Shown here: piece after piece, positions 25,516 through 38,454 of the stretch | How the letters are laid out: each line of letters opens with the position of its first letter | Position numbering within the stretch: the first letter of the stretch is position 1 | From: Paraburkholderia sp. D15 | GTDB lineage: Bacteria; Pseudomonadota; Gammaproteobacteria; Burkholderiales; Burkholderiaceae | Length of the DNA: 64,000 bases | NCBI RefSeq assembly: GCF_029910215.1 | Contig: NZ_CP110395.1 | Span: 620,001-684,000 of the forward strand | Direction: 5' to 3' | Notes under the pieces: generated by a model | Told to the model about the DNA's origin: nothing | What the model saw: the letters and a program-made list of their open reading frames with translations, nothing else | Databases searched by the model: none | Translations under genes and position numbers: made by a program

Positions 25516-25999
25516 TCGGCAGAGGGCTAACGGTCAAGGGGAGCGGGGCTATGCCGGTTTATGGCGAGGCTGGTGAAACGCTGTAAATGGACCAGCGAAA
25601 GAACATGCGGAAAAAAGGGTGCAGCAATAGTACCAAACGCGACCCCCGATCGTATCGGCGGCGCCTCGGCCGATCGTCGGCCAGACCGGCAAGGGAAGGG
25701 TTCCGCCGGGCTGGCCTCGCGCCACCATGTCGTCTTATAGCGCGGCTTCTTACCGCTTTGGTCGCTATCAGGCATCCCTTGTGACACTCTCCGTCCCTTA
25801 TTGTTCAATGTGGGGTGCATTCGCACCGGCCCATCCGCGCCGCGCCCACAGCCAGCTTTTCGTGCTTGGGGTAGCATGCGGCCTTGGCCTATGCAATTGC
25901 CGTTCCCGCCTGCCGTACAAGCCGATGCCGCACGCGGCGGCGCCGGGAACAACCGGGCGGTTCGCACCGTTTACTTCTCTTAGCTTGCGTTGACCTGTC
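25516..25999. other. Intergenic region between divergent pqiA1 and cytochrome b561 genes
   Basis: This 484-bp divergent gap must hold promoters for both operons, but I see no clear -35/-10 pair, operator or structured RNA. Open frames on both strands here lack start signals and protein-like composition, and I treat the region as non-coding. Confidence 0.5.
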
Positions 26000-26560
26000 A
26001 TGGCACTCAATCCTTCGTTCGCCGGCCGGGAGTCGTACACGCGGACCGCCATCGCCTTTCACTGGCTGATCGCGCTGCTGATCGTGTGCGGCTTCGGACT
26101 CGGCTGGGTAATGACCGACATCCCCGGTTTCACGCCCACCAAGCTGCGCTACTTCTCCTGGCACAAGTGGATTGGCGTGACGGTGTTCGCGCTCGCCGTG
26201 CTGCGCATCCTCTGGCGCGCGACCCACGCCGCCCCGCCGATGCCGCGCCGCATGCCCGCCTGGCAGCGTGGCGCCGCGCATCTGGTGCATCTGCTGCTGT
26301 ACGTGCTGATGATCGCGATTCCGGCGTCGGGCTATCTGTACAGCTCGGCCGCGAATGTGCCGGTGGTCTACCTCGGGTTGATTCCGCTGCCGCGTCTGAT
26401 CGCGCCGGACCCGCATCTGAAGGAACTGTTGAAGAACGTTCACATCGCGCTGAATTACACCTTGCTCGTGCTGGTCGCGCTGCATGTGGCGGCTGCGCTC
26501 AAGCATCAATGGCTGGACCGCGACGGGCTGTTGTCGCGCATGCTCCCTTTCCTCAAATAA
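26000..26560 (+). CDS. Cytochrome b561 family protein (YceJ-like)
   Basis: This 186-residue di-heme cytochrome b561 has four membrane spans (about 18-40, 55-72, 92-112 and 145-167). Candidate axial histidines lie in FHWLIAL (His 20), SWHKW (His 55), and the later HLLLYVL and HVAAALKH segments. It moves electrons within the inner membrane, probably from or to quinone. The gene lies nine bases before a YceI gene, as in the E. coli yceJ-yceI pair, whose YceI binds a polyisoprenoid quinone-like lipid. Confidence 0.88.
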   Translation: MALNPSFAGRESYTRTAIAFHWLIALLIVCGFGLGWVMTDIPGFTPTKLRYFSWHKWIGVTVFALAVLRILWRATHAAPPMPRRMPAWQRGAAHLVHLLLYVLMIAIPASGYLYSSAANVPVVYLGLIPLPRLIAPDPHLKELLKNVHIALNYTLLVLVALHVAAALKHQWLDRDGLLSRMLPFLK

Positions 26561-26568
26561 GGATAACC

Positions 26569-27132
26569 ATGAAGGTCTCGTTCTATCGCTACATGCTCGC
26601 CGCTTTCGCCGCGGCTTCGCTGACCGCGGCCGGCAGCGCGCTCGCCCAGGTGGACGTCGCGAAAAGCTCGGTCACGGCGACCTCGAAACAGATGAACGTG
26701 CCGGTGGAAGGCAAGTTCGGCAAATTCACCGCGCAGATCAAGTTCGATCCGGCCAAGCCTGCGGACGGCAGCGCACAGTTCAATATCGACGTCGGTAGCT
26801 ACGACCTCGGCGACGAGAGCTATAACGACCAGGTGCGCGGCAAGGACTGGTTCGACGCGAAGACGTATCCGAGCGCCACGTTCGTGTCGAGCGCGATCGC
26901 GCCGGCCGGCGGCAACCAGTTCAAGGTGACCGGCAAGCTGACCATCAAGGGCAAGTCGCAGACGGTGGTCGTGCCGGTCACGGTGACGCAGCAGGGCGGC
27001 GCGCAGGTCTTCGACGGCGCGTTGCCGATCAAGCGCTCGCAGTTCGACATCGGCACCGGCGAATGGAAGGACACGTCGGTGGTCGCCGACGAGGTGGTCA
27101 TCAAGTTTCACATTGTTGCGGCACGCAAGTGA
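26569..27132 (+). CDS. yceI: YceI-family periplasmic protein
   Basis: This 187-residue secreted lipocalin-like beta-barrel protein is of the YceI family, which binds long polyisoprenoids. The signal peptide is residues 1-27 (cleavage after ALAQ). The mature part shows the family motifs 'GKFGKFTAQIKFDP', 'RGKDWFDAKTYPSATFVS' and 'GKLTIKGKSQ'. A Shine-Dalgarno AAGGA precedes the ATG. It is cotranscribed with the cytochrome b561 upstream and followed 61 bp later by a second YceI gene. Confidence 0.9.
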   Translation: MKVSFYRYMLAAFAAASLTAAGSALAQVDVAKSSVTATSKQMNVPVEGKFGKFTAQIKFDPAKPADGSAQFNIDVGSYDLGDESYNDQVRGKDWFDAKTYPSATFVSSAIAPAGGNQFKVTGKLTIKGKSQTVVVPVTVTQQGGAQVFDGALPIKRSQFDIGTGEWKDTSVVADEVVIKFHIVAARK

Positions 27133-27193
27133 CCTTTGAAGGTCGCTAGATCCCACGGTTTCACACGATCCATCCCGAACCCAGGAGCATGAA

Positions 27194-27772
27194 GTGAAAA
27201 AATCCCTGTTGATCGCCGCCGGCGCGCTGGCTTCGTCGATTTCCCTTGGCGCCTTCGCGGCCGATACCTATCAGCTCGATCCGACCCACACCTATCCGAG
27301 CTTCGAGGCCGATCACTTCGGCGGGCTGTCGGTGTGGCGCGGCAAGTTCACGAAGAGCTCGGGCACCGTGACGCTCGACCGCGCGGCCAAAACCGGCACC
27401 GTCGACGTGACGGTCGATCCCGCTTCGGTCGACACCGGCAACACGAAGCTCGACGAGCATCTGAAAACGGACGCGTTCTTCGACGTCGCGAAGTATCCGT
27501 CGGTCACGTACAAGGGCACCGACATCAAGTTCGACGGCGACAAGCCGGTCGAAGTGATCGGCAACCTGACGATTCGCGGCATCACCAAGCCGCTGAACCT
27601 GACGATCGATTCGTTCAAGTGCATGCAGCATCCGGTGCTCAAGCGCGAAGTGTGCGGCGTGGAAGCGAGCGCGCATTTCAACCGCGCCGACTACGGGATG
27701 GATTTCGGCGCCAAATATGGCTTCAACATGGATACCAGGCTGCATATCCAGTCGGAAGGGATCAAGCAGTGA
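27194..27772 (+). CDS. Second YceI-family periplasmic protein
   Basis: This 192-residue YceI protein has a signal peptide (1-22, AFA-AD), '[17 protein letters not shown]', '[19 protein letters not shown]', and '[17 protein letters not shown]'. It differs from its neighbour in having two cysteines ([13 protein letters not shown]), which could form a disulfide. A Shine-Dalgarno (AGGAGC) lies before the ATG. The tandem YceI pair behind cytochrome b561 suggests a periplasmic lipid/quinone carrier function for both. An intrinsic terminator follows at 27837-27878. Confidence 0.9.
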   Translation: MKKSLLIAAGALASSISLGAFAADTYQLDPTHTYPSFEADHFGGLSVWRGKFTKSSGTVTLDRAAKTGTVDVTVDPASVDTGNTKLDEHLKTDAFFDVAKYPSVTYKGTDIKFDGDKPVEVIGNLTIRGITKPLNLTIDSFKCMQHPVLKREVCGVEASAHFNRADYGMDFGAKYGFNMDTRLHIQSEGIKQ

Positions 27773-27789
27773 CCGGGTGAGCCGGTAAT

Positions 27790-27811
27790 CGGTCAGGCGA
27801 TCGCCTGACCG
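27790..27811. repeat. Perfect 22-bp palindrome after the second YceI gene
   Basis: CGGTCAGGCGA and TCGCCTGACCG abut without a spacer. There is no T-run, so it is distinct from the terminator 26 bp further on. It may be a protein-binding dyad or a REP-like hairpin. Confidence 0.55.
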
Positions 27812-27836
27812 GGCTGGCGTCGCGCTGCGACGCAAC

Positions 27837-27878
27837 AAAAACCGCTTCGGCCGCTTCGGCGCCGGAGCGGTTTTTTTA
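27837..27878 (+). terminator. Rho-independent terminator of the b561-yceI operon
   Basis: AAAAACCGCTTCGG pairs with CCGGAGCGGTTTTT (one T-G mismatch) around a 10-base loop and is followed by a T-run (27871-27877). Confidence 0.85.
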
Positions 27879-28089
27879 TTGACTACGGCGCTGCCGGCGG
27901 GCGTTGCACGCGCCTGCGGGCAAGCCTATGCGACGAGCATCGGGAATGTGCCGCTCGCCTCGTTTTAATTTTTCGGGTACATAGAGCGCTGGCACCGATC
28001 TGGTTGTGCGCGCATCCATTCGGGCAGGACCGGGCAGGACCAGGCATTAAGCCTACAGTCAAAAATACTCGCGCGAACTGGAGATCTGG

Positions 28090-29367
28090 ATGAACGCAAC
28101 GACAGCAGCAAGCCTCGCGGGCAGTCGGCAGAATTCGTGGCGCGCGGTGGTCGCCGCATCGATCGGCAACGCGTTGGAATGGTTCGACCTGGTGGTGTAC
28201 GGATTCTTCGCGGTGATCATCGCGAAGCTGTTTTTCCCGGCGGGCAACGACACGGTGTCGCTGCTGCTCACGCTCGGCACGTTCGGCGTGTCGTTCTTCA
28301 TGCGGCCGCTCGGCGCGATCGTGATCGGCGCGTACGCGGACCGCGCCGGACGCAAGGCGGCGCTGACGCTGTCGATCCTGCTGATGATGGGCGGCACGCT
28401 GATCATCGCGGTGCTGCCGACTTACCGGAGCATTGGCCTCGCCGCCCCGGTGATCCTCGTGCTCGCCCGGCTGATGCAAGGTTTCTCGGCGGGCGGCGAA
28501 TTCGGCAGCGCCACGGCGTTTCTCGCGGAACACGTGCTGGGGCGGCGCGGCTTCTTCGCCAGCTGGCAGGTGGCGAGCCAGGGGCTGACCACCTTGCTGG
28601 CCGCTGGTTTCGGCGTGCTGCTGACGGGCGGCCTCTCGCCGGATCAGATGGCGTCGTGGGGATGGCGCGTGCCGTTCTTCTTCGGCTTGCTGATCGGGCC
28701 GGTGGCCTGGTACATCCGTACCAAACTCGACGAAACGCCCGAATTCCTCGCGGCCGAAACCACGACGACGCCGCTGCGCGACACCTTCGCAAGCCAGAAG
28801 CTGCGGCTCCTGATCGCGATCGGCGTGGTGGTGCTCGGCACCGTGTCGACCTATCTCGTGCTGTTCATGCCGACGTTCGGGGTGAAGCAGTTGGGGCTGG
28901 CGCCCTCGGTGGCCTTCTCGGCGATCGCGTTGACCGGGCTGATCCAGATGGTGTTTTCGCCGGTGATCGGTCATCTGTCGGACCGGCATGGGCGCACCAC
29001 GATCATGCTGACCTCGGCGCTGCTGCTGCTCATTCTGATCAATCCGGCGTTCGTGTATCTGATCGCGCATCCGACTTTCGGCACATTGATGGCGATGCAG
29101 ATCGTGTTCGGCTTTCTGATGACCGGCTACTTCGCGGCGCTGCCGGGTTTGCTGTCGGAGATGTTTCCGGTGCAGACGCGTACGACCGGCATGTCGCTGG
29201 CCTATAACATCGCGGTGACGGTCTTCGGCGGGTTCGGGCCGTTCATCATCGCGTGGTTGATCAACGTCACGGGGTCGAAGGCGGCGCCGAGCTTCTATAT
29301 GATTTTCGCGGCGGCGATCAGCCTGGTGGCCTTGTTCGCGGCGCGGCGCAAGCTGGGGTTCCGTTGA
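28090..29367 (+). CDS. MFS transporter of the metabolite:H+ symporter (MHS) family
   Basis: This 425-residue twelve-helix transporter has the MHS signature: NALEWFDLVVYGFFA at the first helix, GAYADRAGRKAAL after helix 2, and ARLMQGFSAGGEFGSATAFLAE at helix 4. Members import dicarboxylates, tricarboxylates, shikimate or proline/betaine with protons; the exact substrate is not readable. It has a Shine-Dalgarno (GGAG) near the ATG and a bidirectional terminator behind it (29439-29470). It is flanked by unrelated genes and probably monocistronic. Confidence 0.88.
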   Translation: MNATTAASLAGSRQNSWRAVVAASIGNALEWFDLVVYGFFAVIIAKLFFPAGNDTVSLLLTLGTFGVSFFMRPLGAIVIGAYADRAGRKAALTLSILLMMGGTLIIAVLPTYRSIGLAAPVILVLARLMQGFSAGGEFGSATAFLAEHVLGRRGFFASWQVASQGLTTLLAAGFGVLLTGGLSPDQMASWGWRVPFFFGLLIGPVAWYIRTKLDETPEFLAAETTTTPLRDTFASQKLRLLIAIGVVVLGTVSTYLVLFMPTFGVKQLGLAPSVAFSAIALTGLIQMVFSPVIGHLSDRHGRTTIMLTSALLLLILINPAFVYLIAHPTFGTLMAMQIVFGFLMTGYFAALPGLLSEMFPVQTRTTGMSLAYNIAVTVFGGFGPFIIAWLINVTGSKAAPSFYMIFAAAISLVALFAARRKLGFR

Positions 29368-29438
29368 GCGAAAGGCGGTCGTGGCGACAGGCCAGTGGCG
29401 ATACGCGCGGTAAGCGGTGAACGGTAAGCGGTAAACGC

Positions 29439-29470
29439 AAAAGGCCGGTTCGAGAAGAACCGGCCTTTTG
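29439..29470. terminator. Bidirectional terminator between MFS gene and secF
   Basis: AAAAGGCCGGTTC pairs with GAACCGGCCTTTT, giving T-runs on both strands between two convergent genes. Confidence 0.88.
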
Positions 29471-29528
29471 TTTTGCGCGTCTACGCTAATGCTCGATGTG
29501 CGCTAGCGACTGATTAGCCGTTGCCACA

Positions 29529-30479
29529 TCAAACCTGCGCGCCCGCATTCGGATCGTTCGGATCGACGCCTTGCTTCTTGTCCTTCAGCAAGTCTTCGCG
29601 CTTCACGCCGAACCACATGGCGAGCGCCGCGGCGACGAACACCGACGAGTAGATACCGAACAGAATACCGACCGTCAGCGCGAGGGCGAAGTAGTGCAGC
29701 GTCGGGCCGCCGAACAGGAACATCGACAGCACCATCATCTGCGTACAGCCGTGGGTGATGATGGTTCGCGACATCGTGCTGGTGATCGCGTGGTTGATCA
29801 CCTCGATCACGGTCATCTTGCGTTCGCGGCGGAAGGTCTCGCGAATCCGGTCGAAAATAACCACCGATTCGTTCACCGAGTAGCCGAGCACCGCCAGCAC
29901 CGCGGCGAGCACCGACAGCGAGAACTCCCACTGGAAGAATGCGAAGAAGCCGAGAATGATGATCACGTCGTGCAGGTTGGCGATCACGCCGGCTACCGCG
30001 TACTTCCATTCGAAGCGGAACGACAGGTAGATCACGATGCCGACTACCACGCACGCGAGCGCGAGCAGGCCGTCGGTAGCGAGTTCCTTGCCGACCTGCG
30101 GACCGACGAACTCGACGCGCTGCAATTGCACGTCGGGCGTATCGGTTTTCAGCGCGCCCATCACCTGATCGCTCTGTTGCGCGGACGTGAAGCCCTGCTT
30201 GAGCGGCAGACGGATCAGCACGTCGCGCGAGGTGCCGAAGTTCTGCACCTGAGCGTCGGCATAACCGAGCCTGGCGAGACTGCCGCGCACCGGTTCGAGC
30301 GGCGCGGCGCCCGGATACTGCACCTCGATCACGGTACCGCCGGTGAACTCCACCGACAGATGCAAGCCGCGATGCAGCAGAAAGAACACAGCGGCCACAA
30401 ACGTCAGCAGCGAGATCGCGTTGAACACCAACGCGCGCTGCATGAACGGAATGTCTTTACGAAAACGGAAAAATTCCAT
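29529..30479 (-). CDS. secF: Protein translocase subunit SecF
   Basis: This 316-residue inner-membrane protein has six spans (one near 17-37, then a periplasmic P1-like domain, then five between 135 and 300). It carries the SecF/SecD RND-type region 'GYSVNESVVIFDRIRETFR'. With SecD and YajC it uses the proton gradient to complete SecYEG-mediated export. It lies 18 bp after secD in the conserved queA-tgt-yajC-secD-secF order. Confidence 0.95.
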   Translation of the reverse strand: MEFFRFRKDIPFMQRALVFNAISLLTFVAAVFFLLHRGLHLSVEFTGGTVIEVQYPGAAPLEPVRGSLARLGYADAQVQNFGTSRDVLIRLPLKQGFTSAQQSDQVMGALKTDTPDVQLQRVEFVGPQVGKELATDGLLALACVVVGIVIYLSFRFEWKYAVAGVIANLHDVIIILGFFAFFQWEFSLSVLAAVLAVLGYSVNESVVIFDRIRETFRRERKMTVIEVINHAITSTMSRTIITHGCTQMMVLSMFLFGGPTLHYFALALTVGILFGIYSSVFVAAALAMWFGVKREDLLKDKKQGVDPNDPNAGAQV

Positions 30480-30497
30480 GGTCTTGTTCTCCGGGAC

Positions 30498-32552
30498 TCA
30501 GCGGGATGAACCCGGTTTCTGCGGCGTATTCGACGCGTCCGGCGCATTGCGGCGACGCACCGTCGGCTTGCCGGCACGGGCCTGGGCCGCACCGCCGGCT
30601 TTCGCCTTCGGCTTGGCGACGACCGCGGCCACGGCTTGCGCCGTGTCGGTATCGGCGTCGTCGTTGCCGAGGTAGGCGGCCGCACCGGCAGGCGCCGTAT
30701 CCGGACGCCACACCTGGCCGATCGCCAGCGACTTCAGCTTCTTCTTGCCGCCGTACCAGAGGTTGACGAGGCCGCGCGAGAAGAACACCGCCGAGAACAT
30801 CGACGTCAGGATGCCGATACAGTGGACCATCGCGAAGCCGCGCACCGGGCCGGAGCCGAAGGCGAGCAGCGCGAGACCGGCGATCAGCGTGGTGACGTTC
30901 GAGTCGAGAATCGTCGCCCATGCATGCGCGTAGCCGTTCTGGATGGCCAGTTGCGGCGGCGCGCCGTGGCGCAGTTCTTCACGCACACGCTCGTTGATTA
31001 GCACGTTCGAGTCGATCGCCATGCCGAGCGCGAGCGCGATAGCGGCGATACCCGGCAACGTGAGCGTGGCCTGCAGCATGGACAGCACGGCGATCAGCAG
31101 CAGCAGGTTGATTGACAGGCCGATCACCGAAATCACGCCGAACAGCATGTAGTACGCGATCATGAAGACGGCGATGGCCGCGAAGCCCCACACCACCGAG
31201 TGGAAGCCCTTCTTGATGTTGTCCGCGCCGAGGCTCGGGCCGATCGTGCGTTCCTCGATGATGTCCATCGGCGCGGCCAGCGAACCGGCGCGCAGCAGCA
31301 GCGCGAGGTCGGCGGCGCCTTGCGGCGTGGCCTGGCCGGTGATCTGGAAGCGGTCGCCCAGTTCCGACTGGATGGTCGCCACCGTCAGCACTTCGCCCTT
31401 GCCCTTTTCGAACAGCACCATCGCCATCGGCTTGCCGATGTTGTCGCGCGACACGCTGCGCACCGCGCGGCCACCGGCCGAATCCAGACGGATGTTGACG
31501 GACGGACGCTGATGCTCGTCGAAGCCCGCCGACGCGTCGATGATCCGGTCGCCGGTGAAGATGATCTGCTTGCGCAGCAGCACCGGTGTCTGGTTGCCTT
31601 GCGTGAACAGTTCGTCGCCCGGCGGCACCGGATCGCCCGGGTTCGGATGCGTGTTCACCGGATCGGCGAGACGCGCTTCGAGCGTGGCCGTGCGGCCGAT
31701 GATGTCCTTCGCCTTCGCCGTGTCCTGCACGCCCGGCAGTTCGACCACGATGCGGTCGCTGCCTTGCTGCTGGATCACCGGCTCGGCGACGCCGAGTTCG
31801 TTCACGCGGTTATGCAGCGTGGTGATGTTCTGCTTGAGCGCGGCGTCCTGCACGGTTTTCTGCACCGCCGGCGTGAACGTGCCGACCAGCTGCACGCCAC
31901 CGTCCGCGCCGTTCTGCGACGCCCACTGGAGTTCGCCGATACCGCGGCTCAACTGCTTGAGCGCGGTGTCCGCCGTGGCCTGGTCGGCGAAGTTGATCAC
32001 CACCGTCTGGTTCACGCGGTTCACGCCGCCGTCGCGGATGTTGTTGTCGCGCAGCAGCGTGCGCGCATCCGATGCGTCGGAATCGAGCTTCTTGTTCAGC
32101 GCGCCGGCCATGTCGACCTGCAGCAGGAAGTGCACGCCGCCGCGCAGATCGAGACCGAGGTACATCGGCAGCGCGTGCAGCGCCGTCAGCCAGTGCGGCG
32201 ATGCGCTTTGCAGATTCAGCGCGACCACGAACTGCGGGTCGGTCGGATCGGCATTCAGCGACTTTTGCAGCAGGTCCTTCACGCGCAATTGCGTGTCGGT
32301 GTCCGGCAGACGCACGCGGATGTTCGCGTTGGTCGACGAGTTGTCGAACGTGACGTCGTCCGGCTTGATCTGATTCGCGGCGAGCGCGGCTTCGACTGCC
32401 GACAGCGTGGTCGAGTCGAGCTTGACCGTTGCCTTGCCGCTCGACACCTGCACCGCCGGCGCTTCGCCGAACAGATTGGGCAGCGTGTACACGAGGCCGA
32501 TGACCAGAGCCACCAGCATCACGGCGTATTTCCAGAGGGGGTAACGATTCAT
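30498..32552 (-). CDS. secD: Protein translocase subunit SecD
   Basis: This 684-residue subunit has an N-terminal span (about 8-25), a large periplasmic P1 region with the GLDLRGGVHF motif near residue 133, and five C-terminal spans. The latter include 'GMAIDSNVLINERVREELR', the proton-path aspartate region. It pairs with SecF to drive late protein export. The C-terminal 50 residues form an Ala/Lys-rich cytoplasmic tail not present in E. coli SecD. It follows yajC by 118 bp. Confidence 0.95.
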   Translation of the reverse strand: MNRYPLWKYAVMLVALVIGLVYTLPNLFGEAPAVQVSSGKATVKLDSTTLSAVEAALAANQIKPDDVTFDNSSTNANIRVRLPDTDTQLRVKDLLQKSLNADPTDPQFVVALNLQSASPHWLTALHALPMYLGLDLRGGVHFLLQVDMAGALNKKLDSDASDARTLLRDNNIRDGGVNRVNQTVVINFADQATADTALKQLSRGIGELQWASQNGADGGVQLVGTFTPAVQKTVQDAALKQNITTLHNRVNELGVAEPVIQQQGSDRIVVELPGVQDTAKAKDIIGRTATLEARLADPVNTHPNPGDPVPPGDELFTQGNQTPVLLRKQIIFTGDRIIDASAGFDEHQRPSVNIRLDSAGGRAVRSVSRDNIGKPMAMVLFEKGKGEVLTVATIQSELGDRFQITGQATPQGAADLALLLRAGSLAAPMDIIEERTIGPSLGADNIKKGFHSVVWGFAAIAVFMIAYYMLFGVISVIGLSINLLLLIAVLSMLQATLTLPGIAAIALALGMAIDSNVLINERVREELRHGAPPQLAIQNGYAHAWATILDSNVTTLIAGLALLAFGSGPVRGFAMVHCIGILTSMFSAVFFSRGLVNLWYGGKKKLKSLAIGQVWRPDTAPAGAAAYLGNDDADTDTAQAVAAVVAKPKAKAGGAAQARAGKPTVRRRNAPDASNTPQKPGSSR

Positions 32553-32670
32553 GAGTGGTCCAACGGGAAGGTTGGCGTGGAAGCGATGCGTCCGGCGATG
32601 AGCGCGGGCGATTCAGCGTTGCGTTGCGTGGATCGCCGGCGAGGCCGCGCCGGACGCGAGAGAGCAGGCC

Positions 32671-33000
32671 TTACAGCGACTTGATCGTGCCCTTCGGGAG
32701 AATCGTCGTGACCGACGCCTTTTGCACGGTGATTTCCGTGCCTTCCGAGATCTCGACGCCGACGTAAGCTTCGCCCACCTTGGTGACCTTGCCGACGATG
32801 CCGCCGTTCGTCACCACTTCGTCGCCCTTGGCCATCGCGGCGAGCATGTTGCGATGTTCCTTCTGGCGCTTCATTTGCGGGCGAATCATGATGAAGTACA
32901 GCACGCCGAACATCAGGATCAGCGGCAGGAAGCTCATCAGGTTCGACTCAACGCCACCTGCTGCGGTGCCTTGGGCGAAGGCATTGGAAATGAACGACAC
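32671..33000 (-). CDS. yajC: Preprotein translocase accessory subunit YajC
   Basis: This 109-residue single-span protein has its helix at about 20-40 (LPLILMFGVLYFIMI), followed by RPQMKRQKEH and the SH3-like tail GDEVVTNGGIVGKV. It joins SecDF at the translocon. The GTG at 33000 is preferred because GGAGAGA lies seven bases before it; an upstream ATG at 33033 would place the start before this site. Confidence 0.93.
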   Translation of the reverse strand: MSFISNAFAQGTAAGGVESNLMSFLPLILMFGVLYFIMIRPQMKRQKEHRNMLAAMAKGDEVVTNGGIVGKVTKVGEAYVGVEISEGTEITVQKASVTTILPKGTIKSL

Positions 33001-33211
33001 GTTGGTCTCTCCGTTATCAAACAAAACGATCAAAAAAATCAGCCGGTTATTCTACCACCGGCCCGACAGGCGTCGGCGCGGCGAATCGGCTTTGCGATCA
33101 ACCGTTTAATGCCGTTTCCCTGCATCGACGAAAGTTTATTGTAAGGTTTTCGGCGCCGTGCCGACGGATTCCTCGGGAGAATCCGTGGCCGGTCTTTTGC
33201 CCGATCGCCTG

Positions 33212-34405
<1,194 letters not shown>

Positions 34406-34548
34406 TTAACTCCTGTGCTACCGGAAAACAGTCCGGCGCAAATGATGAAACGCCGCCGGCAAGCTCGCGGCGGCAGGGGAACTGCGAAAAACTCATGGGG
34501 CGCGAAGCGGTGGCTGGCGCTTCACGCGAGTCGGGCGCCTCGAGCGCC

Positions 34549-35604
34549 TCAACCGTCGCGCCGCGTCAGCAGCATCGCGTCGCCATAACTGAAGAAGCGG
34601 TACCGCTGTTCGATCGCGTGACGATACGCGGCGCGGATCGTCTCCACGCCCGCGAACGCCGACACCAGCATCAGCAAGGTCGACTTGGGCAGATGGAAAT
34701 TGGTGACGAGCCGGTCGACCACCCGAAACCGGTAGCCCGGCGTGATGAAGATGTCGGTCTCCGTGCTGGCCGCGCCGAGCGGACGGCCGGCGGCCTCGGC
34801 GTCGCGCGCGGCGGCTTCGAGCGCGCGCATCGAGGTCGTGCCCACCGCGATCACGCGGTTGCCGCGCGCGCGCGTCGCGGCGATTTTGTCGGCGAGCGAT
34901 TGCGGCAGGTGGTACCACTCGCTATGCATCTTGTGTTCGTCGATGTTCTCGACCCGCACCGGCTGGAACGTGCCCGCGCCGACGTGCAGTGTCAGCGTCG
35001 CGCGTTCCACGCCTTGCGCGTCGAGACGGGCGAGCAGCGCCTCGTCGAAATGCAGGCCGGCGGTGGGTGCGGCGACCGCGCCGGGATTTTGCGCGAACAC
35101 GGTCTGGTAGCGGGTTTCGTCGGTCGAGTCGGGATCGTGCTCGATGTACGGCGGTAGCGGCAGGCGGCCGAACTGTTCGATCAGCGTCAGGCAGTCGTCC
35201 GGGAAATGCAGCGTGTAGAACGGCTCGACGCGTTCGCCCAGCGTGACGTCGAAGGCGTCGGCGAGACGGATCGTGGTGCCCGGCTGCGGGCTCTTGCTCG
35301 CGCGAATCTGCGCGAGCGCGGTGCGTTCGCCGGTGAGCCGCTCCACCAGCACCTCGACCTTGCCGCCGCTCGCCTTCACGCCGTGGAAGCGCGCCTTCAG
35401 CACTTTGGTGTCGTTGAAGACCAGCAGGTCGCCGGGCGCGATGCACTCGGGCAACGCGGTGAACGGACGGTCGATCAGACGCGCGCTGTCGGCGGAGACG
35501 GTGTTGTCCACTTCGAGTAGACGGCTGGCGCTGCGCTCGGGCAGCGCGACTTGCGCGATCAACTCGGGCGGCAGATCGAAATCGAAATCGGAAAGCGTAA
35601 ACAT
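34549..35604 (-). CDS. queA: S-adenosylmethionine:tRNA ribosyltransferase-isomerase
   Basis: This 351-residue enzyme turns preQ1-tRNA into epoxyqueuosine-tRNA using the ribosyl group of S-adenosylmethionine. Typical features are '[24 protein letters not shown]' at the N-terminus, '[10 protein letters not shown]', '[13 protein letters not shown]', 'VGAGTFQPV' and '[18 protein letters not shown]'. The start at ATG 35604 gives the family N-terminus; the frame is open upstream but not protein-like there. It is divergent from recG with a 149-bp gap. Confidence 0.95.
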   Translation of the reverse strand: MFTLSDFDFDLPPELIAQVALPERSASRLLEVDNTVSADSARLIDRPFTALPECIAPGDLLVFNDTKVLKARFHGVKASGGKVEVLVERLTGERTALAQIRASKSPQPGTTIRLADAFDVTLGERVEPFYTLHFPDDCLTLIEQFGRLPLPPYIEHDPDSTDETRYQTVFAQNPGAVAAPTAGLHFDEALLARLDAQGVERATLTLHVGAGTFQPVRVENIDEHKMHSEWYHLPQSLADKIAATRARGNRVIAVGTTSMRALEAAARDAEAAGRPLGAASTETDIFITPGYRFRVVDRLVTNFHLPKSTLLMLVSAFAGVETIRAAYRHAIEQRYRFFSYGDAMLLTRRDG

Positions 35605-35753
35605 GCGAACGACTGGAAGCGAAGTGAGACTGAATTGAGCCGAAGCCGGAGCCGGGCGGCTATGATTGCGGGACGCCTGAACAGCCCGCGAGCCCGCGCG
35701 CTGGATGGCGGCGCTACCCTTTGACAGCCGATATTGTACTTGCGAAGCAGCCC

Positions 35754-38291
<2,538 letters not shown>

Positions 38292-38352
38292 CGGGTGCGC
38301 GTGGCGAGCCGTTGTCTAACGGCATCGACGCCTGCGCGAACGGCGGCACGAA

Positions 38353-38384
38353 AAAAAGGAAGAGGCGGGCGCCTCTTCCTTTTT
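38353..38384 (+). terminator. Bidirectional terminator between recG and ggt
   Basis: AAAAAGGAAGAGGCG pairs with CGCCTCTTCCTTTTT, giving runs of T on both strands between the convergent recG and gamma-glutamyltransferase genes. Confidence 0.88.
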
Positions 38385-38454
38385 GCTTTCGACGTTGTGC
38401 GGTCAACCAGACCCGCCGGGGCCGACGCCGACGGTTACGCCATCACCCGCTCGA

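Noticed and set aside
25527..25967. 146-codon minus-strand open frame between pqiA1 and cytochrome b561
   Set aside because: No ribosome site, Arg/Pro-rich composition and no family resemblance; the region is more likely divergent promoters.
35721..35726. TTGACA as a -35 box before recG
   Set aside because: There is no acceptable -10 hexamer 16-18 bases downstream, and the word is also an in-frame codon pair of a possible recG extension.
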